Positions 1 to 61,804 of a DNA stretch of 64,000 nt are shown here, piece by piece. Made by a program: the position numbers and the translations under genes. The notes under the pieces are model-generated. The model was not told the origin of the DNA, did no database searches, and saw only the letters and a list, made by a program, of their open reading frames with translations. Source of the stretch: Phalacrocorax aristotelis (lineage: Eukaryota > Chordata > Aves > Suliformes > Phalacrocoracidae); NCBI RefSeq assembly GCF_949628215.1, contig NC_134279.1, positions 64,029,766-64,093,765 on the forward strand, read 5' to 3'. Each line of letters begins with the position of its first letter. Positions within the stretch are counted from its first letter, which is position 1.

Positions 1-3000
1 GCAGTCTGAATTTCCTACCTGGATTTCTTAGTAAAATGAACTGTTTCTTATATTTTTCTAGCACACTCAGAGGAACATAAAATGCACTACATGTTTCCTC
101 AGCACACATCAGTTGTGCCTGTCTGAGTCACTTGACAAAATATTTTCTCTGATCTTACATTGCATCTTTAGTTACATCAACAGCAAGAAATTTTAAGGAA
201 AATAATAGTAATAATGCAGTGAGAGACTTTGCAGCCTCTCTTGAGAGACTGTCTTGACAGGAGAAGTTTGATGCCTCTGGGAAAATAGAATTCATTTACA
301 CTAACTCTATATTCAATAGTAATGACAAGGCCTTAAAACAGGCTCTGAGATTTTGTAGTTTTTTTCTTTACTGCTATCTTCTAGTTCCTACTGAGTTGTC
401 CTTATTCTTAGGGTGAGGGGAAGAAGAGCCATGAATTCTGCTGGTGAACATAAAATAACTTATTCATGATCCCTACACAGTTATCTACTATCACTAGCAG
501 AGACAACAGTGCCAAACTTTTCCAACACAGCCTAGATCAAACCAATTAATTTTACAGATGCTTTTAAAGAACTGAGAGTCTTCTTGTCCAAGTTGGATTT
601 GAACTGCTCCCAGCATCTTCCAGACCCTTGTCTACAGCCTGGTGTTCCTGGGGGACTTCACTGAAGTCCATGCTTGGTGTCAGGCTAAGTATGTCCACAA
701 AAGAGAGCGTTTGAACTGAACAGTTCTGTATAAGGGGTGTTTACTAGCAATGTGTAAGGGCTGGTGACCTGCTCAAACACCTGTGCCCACCATCCTACCC
801 ATTATTTTAGCATTTCAGCCACAGCAAGCTAGGAAGGGCCCAAGCGGCTGTTTTCCAATGAAACATGCTCTATTGCCTGATGCTGAAGATTTCTCTAGAC
901 AGAAGTGTGCCTAAGAGTTAAGATGCTGCAACATCATAGGACCTTGGAGAAACCAGTCTTTAAAACAGAATTGTTCAAAGCACTCGTGTACGATGTTATA
1001 CATAATATATTACTCCTAGTAAATCTATACAACAGAACACTCTTGACTTTGGATTTTCAATCACTCAGAAAACCTCAGAGTTTGGATAGTTCTTTTGCTT
1101 ATATGTGTTTGTTCATTTTAAAAATCAGTTTGTTTTCAAACTTGCAGCCTCTCCTCTGCCCCACCACCTTACAGCTTTCCCCTCAATTCTTTCCATGTGC
1201 ATCCCACCCACTACCTGCACTCCTCCCTCTTGGCTGCTGCTTTGTGTCAGTTTTGCCTTCCCTCCTTCAGCCAGACCTCAACACCCAGCTCCTTCCCAGA
1301 GATGGTTTGTGCAGATCACGGTCTGTTCCTGTCTATTCCCCCAAATTCTCCCTTCCCTACTCTCTCTCTAGAGGAGAGAGTTACTCTGCTCTGAACTCCA
1401 GTACCCAGTTGCACCAGCTAACAGTCATACAATAGCTTAAAGAAGAAAAAGAAAATACAGATTGTCTCCAATTTTAGTGTTACATGCAGCATCTAATACA
1501 CAAAGGAATACAACACATTGAAGGTCCAGAACTGTTGAAGAGGAAAAAAGAAACACCATCACTTTAAAGATCTTCATTGTTTGCCTAAGACGTGTCCTTC
1601 ACGGACTTGACTGGGCACAAAAGGATTCGACGTAAATGAATAACTGCTAAACTGCTTCTGATCTGCAGATCATATTGTCCTGCTGACAGATCATGCATGT
1701 GAAGTAGAAGAGCTGATACAGGATAGTGAAACCAGCAATGAACCTGAGAAAATTGAGAAGGCGCAGCTGGAATATAAATGGACAAAAAGCACCCTCTAAA
1801 AGGGAAAGGCAAAGCAGAGGAAAGAAAACAAATAGAGGAACAGTTAAATGCCAGAACTAATGGTTACCCCCCCCAAACATACAATGCTTCTTCCAAAATG
1901 TGTGCATGAGGGTGTAAGCATGTATCTATCTATCATCAGATTAGCAAGACCATGAAATAGAATAATGCTGATATAAATTACCAAAAGCACCAAAATGGAT
2001 GTTTTATCTCTGATGGGTTATATCCTCATTTAGAGGTATTTAAACCCTGATTAAATGGAACCCTTAAACATCTGTGGAGAGTCAGATTGAATCATCTTTC
2101 AGGGGACAAGCACTACACGTTTTCATTATGTTTCAGTTATGTAGCCTGTCCAGATCTTAAGGATTTACACTGTTTTTTTAATCATATACTTCTTTAGAGT
2201 TGGACATGGATGTAATGATGATGTTACTGCAGTAGACAAATGTTGACAAAAACAAGCAGCAAAATTTGAAGCAATCCTGTCCTTTGCTTACCTACGGGTA
2301 AAAAAACCCAGGTTGTTTTCTTTCTTAATGTCTGAAAAAGACATTGATTTCTGAAAGCTGTGTTTTAAAACTGTTGATTAAATCTCCTACAAGTGAAAAC
2401 TGTTCGTTAAATCTCCTACATATGTTTACCTGAGTAGTTGCATCAAAGAGCCAGAGTAGCTCAGATCTGATTCTGAATGTGTAATTTGTCCAGGCAAAAA
2501 AAGGATTTTTTTAGCAAGTCTGGAGCCTTCTTAATGAAATCTAGCAAATGCTTAGAGAAGTTCTGGTGAAAAGGCAGATGAACTCAAGATACCAAGGGAA
2601 AGATTGATCACAAAGCAGAATTGCAGAGAAGGGAGATGAAACAGTAGAAGTAGATAAGTTTATCTAGTGATTGTATAGAGGAAGAAAGCAAAGAAGATAA
2701 CAGATCTAGAGACAAAGTAACGGGATGGTAGCTGAAGAGGAAGTTGAGAGATGATTTTTCTTCTCAGACGTTCAATGACAATACTGTATTCTACTGTTGG
2801 CAAGGTGACAGTGCAAGAGCAGCTAGTGCAGCAGGTAGAAGAATCTAGACACATTGGTAGTTTTGCAATTAAACCAGCAGATTGGTACTCTTGAAACCTG
2901 CAATTTTGCTTCCTGGTTATGTTTGAAACACCAATTTTCTTGGGCAAGACAATTACTTCTCTCTTCAGCTTCCTATTTATAAACTAGGGGTGGTAGCACT

Positions 3001-5007
3001 TATTTTCTATCATCAGCTTTTTGACTTGTTTGTCTGAGCTAAGACAGGAGCCATATCTCAATACACGTCTGCCTAGAGGTGAGCAGAGTAACCTGGTCCC
3101 AGCCGGGACCATTACATAGGAGTGTCACAGTAACCACCAGTAAGACAGAGAGGATCAAGAAAGCTGAAGAATCTGCCAAAAGGCTTGATATCAGGCACTA
3201 AAAGTGATTACTTAAAAATACATATTTGAGTTCTTTTATTTCCCTTCTGATCCTATCAAGTGTACTCAAGGCACATTTCAGCTTATTTTTTATTTATTCC
3301 CTTGAATCTTTCTTTTACTTCAAAAGAAAGTGGTTATTCTCATCGAAGAGCTTGGGCTTTCTGAAAACCACCAGCTCTCATCAGACTTTTGATAAAATCA
3401 TAAGAGCTGGAAACACTGAGAGTTCCTTTTGTTTTAACAACCTCTTTTTCATGAATATTTACTTCTCATTTGAATAATTATCATCAATAAAAATTAAAAC
3501 CTTATGTTTGTGGGGACTGTGAGCAGCTTGGGATTAAAATGAGTGACATCCCTCAAAAACAAGGCCTATTAGAGGGTTATCTTTCTTACAAGCAGAGGTC
3601 TTTCTGCAAAAGCATTCTGAATTTGGAGTACTACAAGAGTAAAAAAACAGAGGAGAGAAATTCTGCAAATGAGAAGCAGAACTGGGGAAAAGATTCTGTT
3701 TGGTTCATCTACACTAGCAGTTGCATAGCTTTAACTATTAACAACACTAAGGAAATGATGGAGTTTCTAATATCGTTAACGATTCTTTTAATCAGTGGGT
3801 TTAAATTATAGTTCTTGTTAATTTAATTTTCATTATTTGCTCTATGCCTGTGCAAACAAGATGCTGTTTTCAGCAACGGTTTGCCAAGGAGTCTGTGAAG
3901 ACATGCAGGATTGTGATATATCATACACATTACAATGTAAAGCCCAGAAAAATATGAACAAAGAAGAAAGATGAATGTGCCCTCTACAACACTGCAGTTA
4001 CAGTTACAGAATGCCTAGGGATGAGGAACAGCTAATTTAGGAGAAAATGGGTTATAATTTGGAGAAAATGTCTGATTTATAATTTGCAGGCAAAATGTAC
4101 GAACTCTGTATTTATCAAACGAAAGTTCCACGCTAAAGCTAGCTGCTCTCCTGGACTTTTTTTTTTGTATGGAGACAACAACAAGCATTTGTTAAACTTG
4201 ATAACCTTACATTCAAAGAGAGTTCCTGCTGGGTTTAGATGTGGCCTATGTTTCTTCACGTATAAGCCGTTAATTAAGTACCTGGAGCAGTGGCAAGGCC
4301 AAGGCATCACTTGCTCAAAGGGGCGTGAAGATGTCAAAGAAGGATCCCTCAGCCATTTTAGAGACGGACACTATGCCTAGATGCCAAGTCACAAACAAAC
4401 CTTAACAGTGGGGAAATAGTGGTAATGAATGAGGCATGCCTATTCTATCGTGTTGTCTTGCACTGCTTGTTGTGTTATTTAAAATAAAGAGTAATTGTGG
4501 GTTAAACTGCTTGAATACTCCAAGCAATTACGCTGTGTCTCTGCCTGGAAAACATAAGTCCTGAGAGCACTTGCTGCGTAAGGGGTATAATAGCAAAGAT
4601 TGCACGCGATGTGCCTCAGGGTAGACCTGGTCCATGGGGAGGCACTGTGCAGCAGCTCTGGCCACAGGGCGATGGACAGTACCGCTGGAGCAGAGGCATC
4701 TGGAAGGGTGTGGAGCACTATGTGGGTAGCCTGCTTGGGTTTCAGTGCTGGTGGAGAAGAGCCTGCACTAGCAGGAAGAAGTCAGATCAAGTCCTGGGTC
4801 ATTACATAATTTACACCTCCATGAACAGAGTGACAATACAGATCTGTGCCCAAAGTGGGCAGTGTTCCAATACCACCCTTTGAGAAGATGGTTTTCTACC
4901 TCTTTGTCCTCCTGCTGCGCCTTTGCACATACAATGCAAGTGTGTACCTAGTTCACAGGGGTGTTGTTATAGACAAATAATATCTATGGTGGATGAAATA
5001 TCAGGTA
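1..5007. other. intergenic flank upstream of CCDC149
   Basis: No gene is recognised in this stretch. The open frames on both strands are short, low in protein-like character and not flanked by convincing splice sites. In mammals LGI2 lies on this side of CCDC149 in the same orientation (from memory). If that order holds here, its 3' end would lie before this window or inside this stretch as untranslated sequence I cannot identify. The only structure seen is a small 29-bp-period direct duplication near 2.37-2.42 kb. Confidence 0.6.
2367..2420. repeat. 29-bp-period tandem duplication, two copies
   Basis: A 25-base word (2367-2391) beginning AAAACTGTTGATTAAATCTC recurs at 2396-2420 with two substitutions in the middle (GA versus CG). 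The start-to-start spacing is 29 bp. It looks like a simple local duplication in non-coding DNA. Confidence 0.8.
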
Positions 5008-5650
5008 AGATCCAGCAATGTGCACTTGTACCCCAGAAATCCAACCGTATCCTGGGCTGCATCAAAAGATGTGTGACCAGTAGGTCGAGGGAGGTGATTC
5101 TGCCTCTCTGCTGCGCTTTTGTGAGACCCCACCTGGAGTATTGTGTTCTGCTCTGGCCCCTCCCTACACAAGACACATAGACCTGTTGGTGTGGGTCCAG
5201 AGGAGGGCCATGAAAATGACGGGGGGGGCTGGAGCACCTCTCCTGTGAAGACAGTATGAGAGAGTTGGAGTTGGTCAGAAGAGAAGGCTCCATGGAGACC
5301 TTATTGCAGCCTTTCAATATATGAAGCAGGCTTACAAGAAAGGTGGAGAGAGACTTTTTACCAAGGCTTATGTGTGACAGCACAAGGGGCGACAGTTTTA
5401 AATTGGAAGAGGGTAGATTATTAAATTATACTTAAGGCAGGTATTTGTTATGATGAGGGGAACGAGGCACTGGAACAGGTTGCCCAGGAAAGTTGGGGAT
5501 GCCCTATCTCTGTAAGTGTTCAAGGCCAGGTTGGATGGGGCTTTAAGCAACCTGGTCACGTGGAAGGCGTCCCTGCTCATGGCAGGGGGATTGCAACTAG
5601 ATAATCCTTCAAGATGCCTTCTGACCCAAACCATTCTGGGGTTCTATATT
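5008..5650 (+). mobile_element. CR1 LINE fragment, 3' portion, + orientation
   Basis: The text follows the 3' end of the CR1 retroposon. It includes the stretches that decode as the end of the reverse-transcriptase frame (AACCGTATCCTGGGCTGCAT near 5043, then CCCCACCTGGAGTATTGTGT) and the 3' untranslated part (GGCACTGGAACAGGTTGCCC near 5467, AAGGCCAGGTTGGATGGGGC near 5522). It finishes at CCATTCTGGGGTTCTAT, a decayed form of the CR1 octamer tail. The 5' part of the element is missing, as is usual for CR1 copies. Frame breaks are frequent, so it is dead. It ends about 10 bases before the CpG island of CCDC149. Confidence 0.9.
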
Positions 5651-6126
5651 AAAGCTCCTGCTGCGCACAGTACCCCGATGCCCATCCCCTCACCGACCGC
5701 TCTGCGGTCACGTCTGGCTGTCCGGTGCCTCGGGTGGCAGCGGAGCCCCGCTGTTCCTTAGGAGGCGGACGCCAGGAGAGGGGGACCCTTCTCTGGGCCG
5801 CGCACCTCACCCACTTCTGCACAGCCTCAGGCGGGCGCCTGCGGCGCGACCCACGCTCCCCCAGGCGGCCCAGCCCGACTCCGCCGGGGTCCTCCGCCGT
5901 GTGGGGGCGGCCCGAGCCCCACGGCGCTCGGCGGGCAGGGCCGCGCTAGGCCGCGGCCGGGGGAGCGCCGCCGCAGGCCCGGCTCCGGCAGGGCGCTGCC
6001 CGGGACGACGCTGGCCAGCCCTGGCCGGCCGGCGAGGGGCGGCCGCAGGCCCCGCCTCTCTCCGCAGGCTCCTCGGCGGAAGGCCGGGGCGGGCGGAGCC
6101 GCTCGCCGCCGCGGCCCGCCGGAGCC

Positions 6127-56029
<49,903 letters not shown>

Positions 56030-56180
56030 GGTATGAAATCCAGGCCGTCAAGCATCTCACTGTCATCTTTTTGTGGTATCTGTGGTGCTGCAAATATGAT
56101 CAGTGAAACAGTGTGCCATAGGGGTGATTTTTTTCATTGAACTGTTAAGATTTGTCTAATAAAACTCCTTTTCTGTTAGT
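56030..56180 (+). other. CCDC149: CCDC149 proximal 3' UTR
   Basis: Sequence from the stop codon to the first poly(A) signal at 56158-56163. If distal signals are used (candidates at 56524 and 59556), the 3' UTR would extend up to about 3.5 kb. Confidence 0.65.
56158..56163 (+). terminator. CCDC149: poly(A) signal AATAAA, proximal CCDC149
   Basis: A canonical hexamer 129 bases after the stop codon, followed by CTCCTTTTCTGTTAGTTTTG, a U-rich downstream element. Confidence 0.65.
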
Positions 56181-59100
56181 TTTGGCTACAGTGTACCAAA
56201 ATGTAAATTACCTAAAGGAAAGAATTAGTGATGAGGTTTAATCCTGTTGGTTTTCTGTAATGATTTGAAGCTTCTATGTAACAGATGTAATTTACATTAG
56301 TGTAGCAAAGAGGCCAATGATAATGATTTATCATGTTATCGCTAGGCTTCTGTAACCTGCATGGTTCTCATGCTGGACTGTATTTTAATGGTTAGAAGTG
56401 TCTTCCAAGGATGAAAAAAATTGAGTGATAAATTGAGAAGCATTTTAAGGCTGCAAGCTATTGCTTGTTTCTGAGACTGCATTCTGTTTCTCTTTACATG
56501 TAGTGACTCTAAGTACATCCTTAGAATAAAATCACTGTTCCCTTCTAGGAAGTTTCTGAAAACTATCCCTGCATATATATCATTCTCTCATTCTAAACCT
56601 TTATATCTTCTCAACTGTACAAAATTTTTCCTTCCCCCTCCCAGCTCATCTCATGAACATGCAGGGAGTTATTTCACCTGACACTGAGAACCCAATTTAA
56701 TGAAGATCTGAAGGAAACATCGTCAGAGAAGCCAGAAGTCTTTCTGTGAGAAACGGCAAGGCTGTTCCAAAGCAAGGAGAACAGCAAGAGGAGAACCAGT
56801 GATGCCCTGTCCACCTACTTGGCGCTTTCAGTTACTGGAATCACGTTCTTCAACTTACAGGAGGTGGAACAGCCCTCAGGCTGAGTAAAGGGTGGTAGAT
56901 TTCAGTCTACTCCATCTGTGCCCTCCTTTTAAAAGGAATCGGTGTCTGTCTTATTTTTTTATGCTTTGGAATTAAGGATAACTCTCCCTGTCCTCCTCAT
57001 TTCACCCATCTGTGGTGTGGCAGAAGGTTTATTTGCATTGTTGCCGCCTTCTTTAACTTCTTCCCTTGTTGATGTTTAGCCATAGGAAAATAATCCTATA
57101 ATAACTGGGGAAAAGGGAGGCTGCTGTGTCATTCCCTAGCTCGCTCCTGATGCTGGAGCTGTGCCACTCTGCTCCTAGGAAGGCAGCAACAAGGGAATGC
57201 TTAATGTTGAAGTTAGCAGCTGTTGGAGAAGGGGAGGCACGTCCTTCTTCTTCTGTTTGTAGCATAAGGAATAGTCTCTGCAGCTGTGGAGCTTCTATGG
57301 GCCAGCAGCCGTCAAGGCAATTTTTCTGCTGGCTTGGGACCTAATTGTCTGTAAATGTTCATTTCTCACTCCTAGAACTTGAAACCAATCAGAGAGAATT
57401 AAACCAAATTTAATAAAATACTACTAATAAAAAGGAAAATCCCTCCCAGATTGAGTCCTTCTTTGACAAATAACTGCCAGCTGCAAATTTTTACAGCCCA
57501 CTTGTCAGCTACTGAATAAACAGAGTTTATATTAGCGATACTGACAAACTCTTCTGTATACGGAAGTTGAGCTAGCAGGTGCTGCCATAATCAAGGTGTC
57601 AGAGTCCATGAACAGTTTGTATTCAGCAGAAGAAAGGCTGTATGTAAATTATTACATATAAATACAAGGAATGATAGTGGGAAGGAGAAAAATGTGGCTT
57701 GTCTCAGTTCTCATGTGTTTTCCCTAGCAGGTGCATTCATGTAACCCTTTCAGTGTCTGTCTGCAGGCAATGAAGCCATGCTCTCAGTGCTCCACAAATA
57801 TGTTTCCTTCCTCTTTAAAGGTAATTTGATATTGTAGCATTTCACTGATTTTAAGCAGCAGCCCTTAGGAACAAAAACCATCTGTATATTTAAGCGTATA
57901 AGGGACATGAAGCAGTAAAAAGTTTTTCTTTCATTATCCTGGTCACCATTTAAGTTCCTCATCACCTGAAAAACCAAGAAGAGTTTAAGTATTTGAGAGA
58001 TTGTTATGCTGGTCCCATTAATTGTAACTGACTGCACTATTGACTCATTTATATGACAGGATGGACAAGTTGGAAGAGAAATAGCTGCAGAAACTGAAAT
58101 CTCTGGGAGAATGTGGCAGGATTTTTTCCTTTAATGCTTGAATGTCACATGAAGTAGCATTTTATTCAAGATGTATTATTTCCTATCATTCACAGACTAA
58201 TCCTGTGCAGAGCTAAATATCAATGCGGTCAGAACTGAGGCAAGCGAGTAAGAAGGTCAAGATTTCACGTAGCTGAGCTCAGAAATGTTGAGGGTGTTAT
58301 ATTGGTTCCCTGTCCTGTGGCTTCCCTGACCCACAGTTGTCTGTGTGGGTTAGCGTTTTGCTCCTGGTCCCTGAAGAGCCAGTTAATGCTATTAATTAAT
58401 GAAGAGCTTGGTGCAAAAATTTGAGCGGGCAGAAGCAGTGCTGGACCAACAGCTGTTTAGTGCCTCATTCGTTGATTCTTTTCAGTATGTTTTTTCTGTG
58501 AGAACATAGCGATGTACAACCCAACAATTAGGGCATCTTGGTAATTATCCTCACACCATTCTCCCTCTTAGGTGCCATTTTTATATCTTTGCAATCATTA
58601 AGTTCCACTGAGATATCTAGATCTCTCGAAACCTTACGTTTAGTGCTATGTCACTGCTGCAGTACAGTCCCTCTCCTTTCCGCCCTAGTGAATGTGTATT
58701 CTAGCTACATTTTTAGCCTTCTTCCAGGAACGGACTTCAAAGCCAGGACACTTGTAAAAGTAAGACATCTTTGCTGCACTATGTGATAACTAATTGAATA
58801 TTCTTGTCAGTATCTTCCTTGGATATTGCTTTAATTGATATTGTTGTGCTATTAGAATGATGATTTTTTTCCCAGTAAATTAATTAGTGTTTTGTTGTGG
58901 AATCAACACTTCTTTAGGTTTTTCGGGGCGTTTAGGGGAGTGCATTTGTTGATGGTTTTTGGTTTGGGGTTTTTTTATTAGACTTACATTCCCTTTTTCT
59001 AGGACCTCAGAATTGCAGAAGTTGCATCCAGAGATATAAGCCTTGTTGGTGTTGGGCTCTGGGGAAGCAAAACGGGAAGGGAATGTTGTGGCAGGGGTAT

Positions 59101-60443
59101 GGAGAAGATGTGTTTCGCAAACTGATTTTTAAGGAGGTTGTCTCGCATTATCTGTGAGAAGGATTTCATTTGAAAGTACGATACTGTGGTTATTTGAAAA
59201 ACAATGTTCACTGAATTTGTAAAATAAGTGTGTGAAAATGACAGATTAAGCAGCATCTTTTAGAATTCTGCTTCTTTTCTAAGTAAGACTTTTTAAGCTT
59301 ATGGGAATTTGTGTAATAAAGACAGTGGAGTTTCTTTAATCCATATGAGCTCAGGAATGTATTTCAAAATCTTAACCGAGATTAAGTTGAAAGTCTGCTA
59401 CACTTCTAAAAGATAGGATTTTGTTTACCAGCTTCTGTTTTGTAGTTTTACTTTCTAAATTATGCAGTTTAATTTATTTGCAAACCTTTCTTTTGTTGTT
59501 GCCTGGATTAACTGCACAACGTGTTTCAACTATATTAATACATTTTGTCATCTTTAATAAAAACATTTCCTGATATGCTTGTTCTACCTGCTTGTTTCCT
59601 TTTCTCGGTATCAGATGAATGATAGTCATGAGGTAGTGTTTTAGTATTTTCAGTGACTTGTGTTAAATTAAAAAAGTAAAGCTTTACTGAGTGAGAGTTT
59701 TAAGGCTGAAAATTATCTGACTTACATCTTTTCACTGTCACTTCTCCCAGTCTAAATTGACTGATTTACTTCCTACCTTTTTGTATGAAGAAACACACTC
59801 AGTATTTTTTAGCTTTGGAAACAATATTTATCTCTGATCTGCTAACTTTATCATTACTGTCTAAGCAGCATTAAAACGTTTTTATGCAACTTAGTTACTA
59901 GCAGGCACAAACTGGAGGCTTTAGGGAATTTTTGCTGGGGAGTGATGGTAAACGGGAATATTTCTTTTAACTCTGCTTTCAGATGCGACTTAGCTATAGC
60001 CATGTGGACAATTTAAAATAGGTGAGAAGCTTATACATGTTTGAGAATAAAACCTGAAAATACAAGTAGAATAATGTAATGGATCTGAAGTTTAAACCAG
60101 AAATCTCTGTACTTTCCCTTATTTTTTAGGGGAATTCCATTATCCAGGTCTTGCAACACCACACCCAACACTGCTGAAAGGATAGAGATCTTTTGTGCCT
60201 TTCAGATTTGCAGCTAACTACACCACAGTGTCTAATGAGAGGCAATTTCTTACTTACTCATATTGACTTTTTCCCTTTGGTGTCTAGCTTACCCTTACAA
60301 GCCCCTTACAGCACACAGACTCTTCTCAGACTATCGACCACATCCGTTAGCACTCTTACTTACACACATTCAACTCCCAAACTGCATAGAAAGGACTATT
60401 TTCTCTTCAAGAAAATACATCACAGTGTTGAGTTGATGCTGGG
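56181..60443. other. extended 3' UTR or intergenic region between CCDC149 and SOD3
   Basis: No coding gene is recognised. Further AATAAA words occur at 56524, 57410, 57515, 59314 and 59556. The last is followed by T- and GT-rich sequence and could end a long CCDC149 3' UTR. The stretch separates two convergent genes. Confidence 0.6.
59556..59561 (+). terminator. candidate distal poly(A) signal
   Basis: TTTAATAAAAAC followed by GATATGCTTGTTCTACCTGC and TTGTTTCCTTTT, which provides U/GU-rich downstream sequence. It would give CCDC149 a 3.5-kb 3' UTR. Assignment is by position only. Confidence 0.35.
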
Positions 60444-60449
60444 TTTATT
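60444..60449 (-). terminator. SOD3: poly(A) signal AATAAA of SOD3 (minus strand)
   Basis: TTTATT on the + strand reads AATAAA on the SOD3 strand, about 170 bases after the SOD3 stop. It is followed by CACTGTGATGTATTTTCTTG, suitable GU/U-rich sequence. Confidence 0.6.
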
Positions 60450-60620
60450 GCTGGGCTTACAGAAAGGAGGCTCTACAAAGTGATACGCATTTCTTAGAAG
60501 AGCAAGCGATTGGAAATGGGAATTCTTTAGCCATATATCTTAGTGGCCAGTGACACAGCCTAAGGTACTTTGTGCTGCCCAGGCCATAGCCGGCTTCTTG
60601 GTCTTCACTTAAGCCTGGTT

Positions 60621-61334
60621 CTATGTTCGTTTGTGGAGCCCTCTCTTCTTCTTATCTGTAACCTCAGCCAGTTTCTCTTCCCACAAGTTGTTGTTGCATA
60701 TCCCGATCACGCAGCAAGCCAGACGTTTCCCAGCATTTCCATTTTCCAAACTGGCCTTATTGTTGCCCTTGCCCATATCATCTTCCTGCTCATGGATCAC
60801 GACGGATCTGCCCATGACGGAATATGGACCAAACATAGTGGCAGAGAGTTGTGTTTTGTATTTTCTGATTTTGCCTTCTTTAGGAAAAAAGTTTCCAAAA
60901 TCCCCTGGGTGACGGGGGTGATTCACGCTGAAAGGGTTATAGTGTCCTCCTGTAGAATCACAGCCGTTGCTGAGATCCCCGAGCTCGTGGATGTGTATAG
61001 CTCTACCAGATTGGTTATTATCCAACGGAAACCCATCCAAGTGAAAAATGGCTTCTAATCTTCCGTGTGAGTAACACTGTCTGAATAAGACTTGTCCAGT
61101 CACCTGTGGCTTGTCAGGATCTATTTTGGAGCTGGGCTTCATTTCACAAGTGGCATAAATCATCCCATCAGTCTCATTACCAGGCATTACTGGGTAGAGC
61201 AAATTCTGCCAGAGGTCTTTCACTTTCTTCTCTATGTCATGAAGTAACCCTTGGCTTGGAGCAGTTTCTTTGTCTGCTGTGACACCGGAGGCAGACAGGG
61301 CAAGCCCAGTGACCAGAGAAAGAAGCAGAAGCAT
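60621..61334 (-). CDS. SOD3: SOD3, extracellular Cu/Zn superoxide dismutase
   Basis: A secreted enzyme that converts superoxide to hydrogen peroxide and oxygen in the extracellular matrix. The whole 237-residue protein is in one exon, as in mammals. A hydrophobic signal peptide spans about residues 1-17 (MLLLLSLVTGLALSASG). The Cu/Zn-SOD fold has all ligands: H114 and H116 (AIHIHELG), bridging H131 (GGHYNP), H139, H142 and D145 (NHPRHPGDFGN) and H181. The active-site Arg is R204 and the intrachain disulfide pair is C125-C207 (NGCDSTG, RLACC). Sequons lie at N53 (NET) and N107 (NQS), the latter at the position of the human glycan. The basic tail (KKKRGLHKRT, 228-237) is the heparin-binding region. 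An in-frame TGA 12 bases before the ATG fixes the start, and the Kozak context GCCAAGATG is good. Odd points are an extra Cys at 87 and no C-terminal Cys. Confidence 0.97.
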   Translation of the reverse strand: MLLLLSLVTGLALSASGVTADKETAPSQGLLHDIEKKVKDLWQNLLYPVMPGNETDGMIYATCEMKPSSKIDPDKPQVTGQVLFRQCYSHGRLEAIFHLDGFPLDNNQSGRAIHIHELGDLSNGCDSTGGHYNPFSVNHPRHPGDFGNFFPKEGKIRKYKTQLSATMFGPYSVMGRSVVIHEQEDDMGKGNNKASLENGNAGKRLACCVIGICNNNLWEEKLAEVTDKKKRGLHKRT

Positions 61335-61350
61335 CTTGGCAATTCAGAGC
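61335..61350 (-). other. SOD3: SOD3 5' UTR part of the coding exon and splice acceptor
   Basis: On the - strand, TTGCACCTTTTGCAG is followed by GGCTCTGAATT and GCCAAGATG. The AG at 61352-61351 is a good acceptor 16 bases before the start codon, so the coding exon is probably preceded by a non-coding leader exon, as in mammalian SOD3. Confidence 0.6.
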
Positions 61351-61804
61351 CTGCAAAAGGTGCAAGAAGCTACAAAGAATTAAGGGCATTTTGCAGCAGT
61401 ATGGCTGGAGAGAAAGGCACGCAGCCTTTGGCAGGGATGAGCAAAACAGGTGGGGCATGGTCCCGGTGGACTACTGCTTTCTAACTCTGTCTCATGTGAC
61501 GAACTGAAACCAAATCAGAATGCATGTGCATGTTTGAACACATACAGTTGACACCCATGGCTAAAAGAAATACTAGTGATTTTATATTTTACACTCAATC
61601 TTGATCTTAAAAACTGCCTCTGTTGCCCTGCAGGAAGCAAGTAAGCCAAAGTGTTATTAAATCTATTTTTGAGTTTGTATTGAGACTTTTCTCTTACTAC
61701 AAATTCCAGCAAGACAGTTTGCCAGGAGGCTGTTTTTGTTCCATCTACTTAACCGCTAGCTAGGCATTACAACCGGAAAGTAAAAAATCCACCAAGCAGA
61801 TTAC

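Noticed and set aside
4967-5383. 138-codon minus-strand frame at about 5.0-5.4 kb
   Set aside because: It is antisense to a CR1 fragment and has no independent support.
60570-61058. 162-codon + strand open frame opposite SOD3
   Set aside because: It is antisense to the well-supported SOD3 coding sequence, starts at a non-ATG codon and has no recognisable domain.
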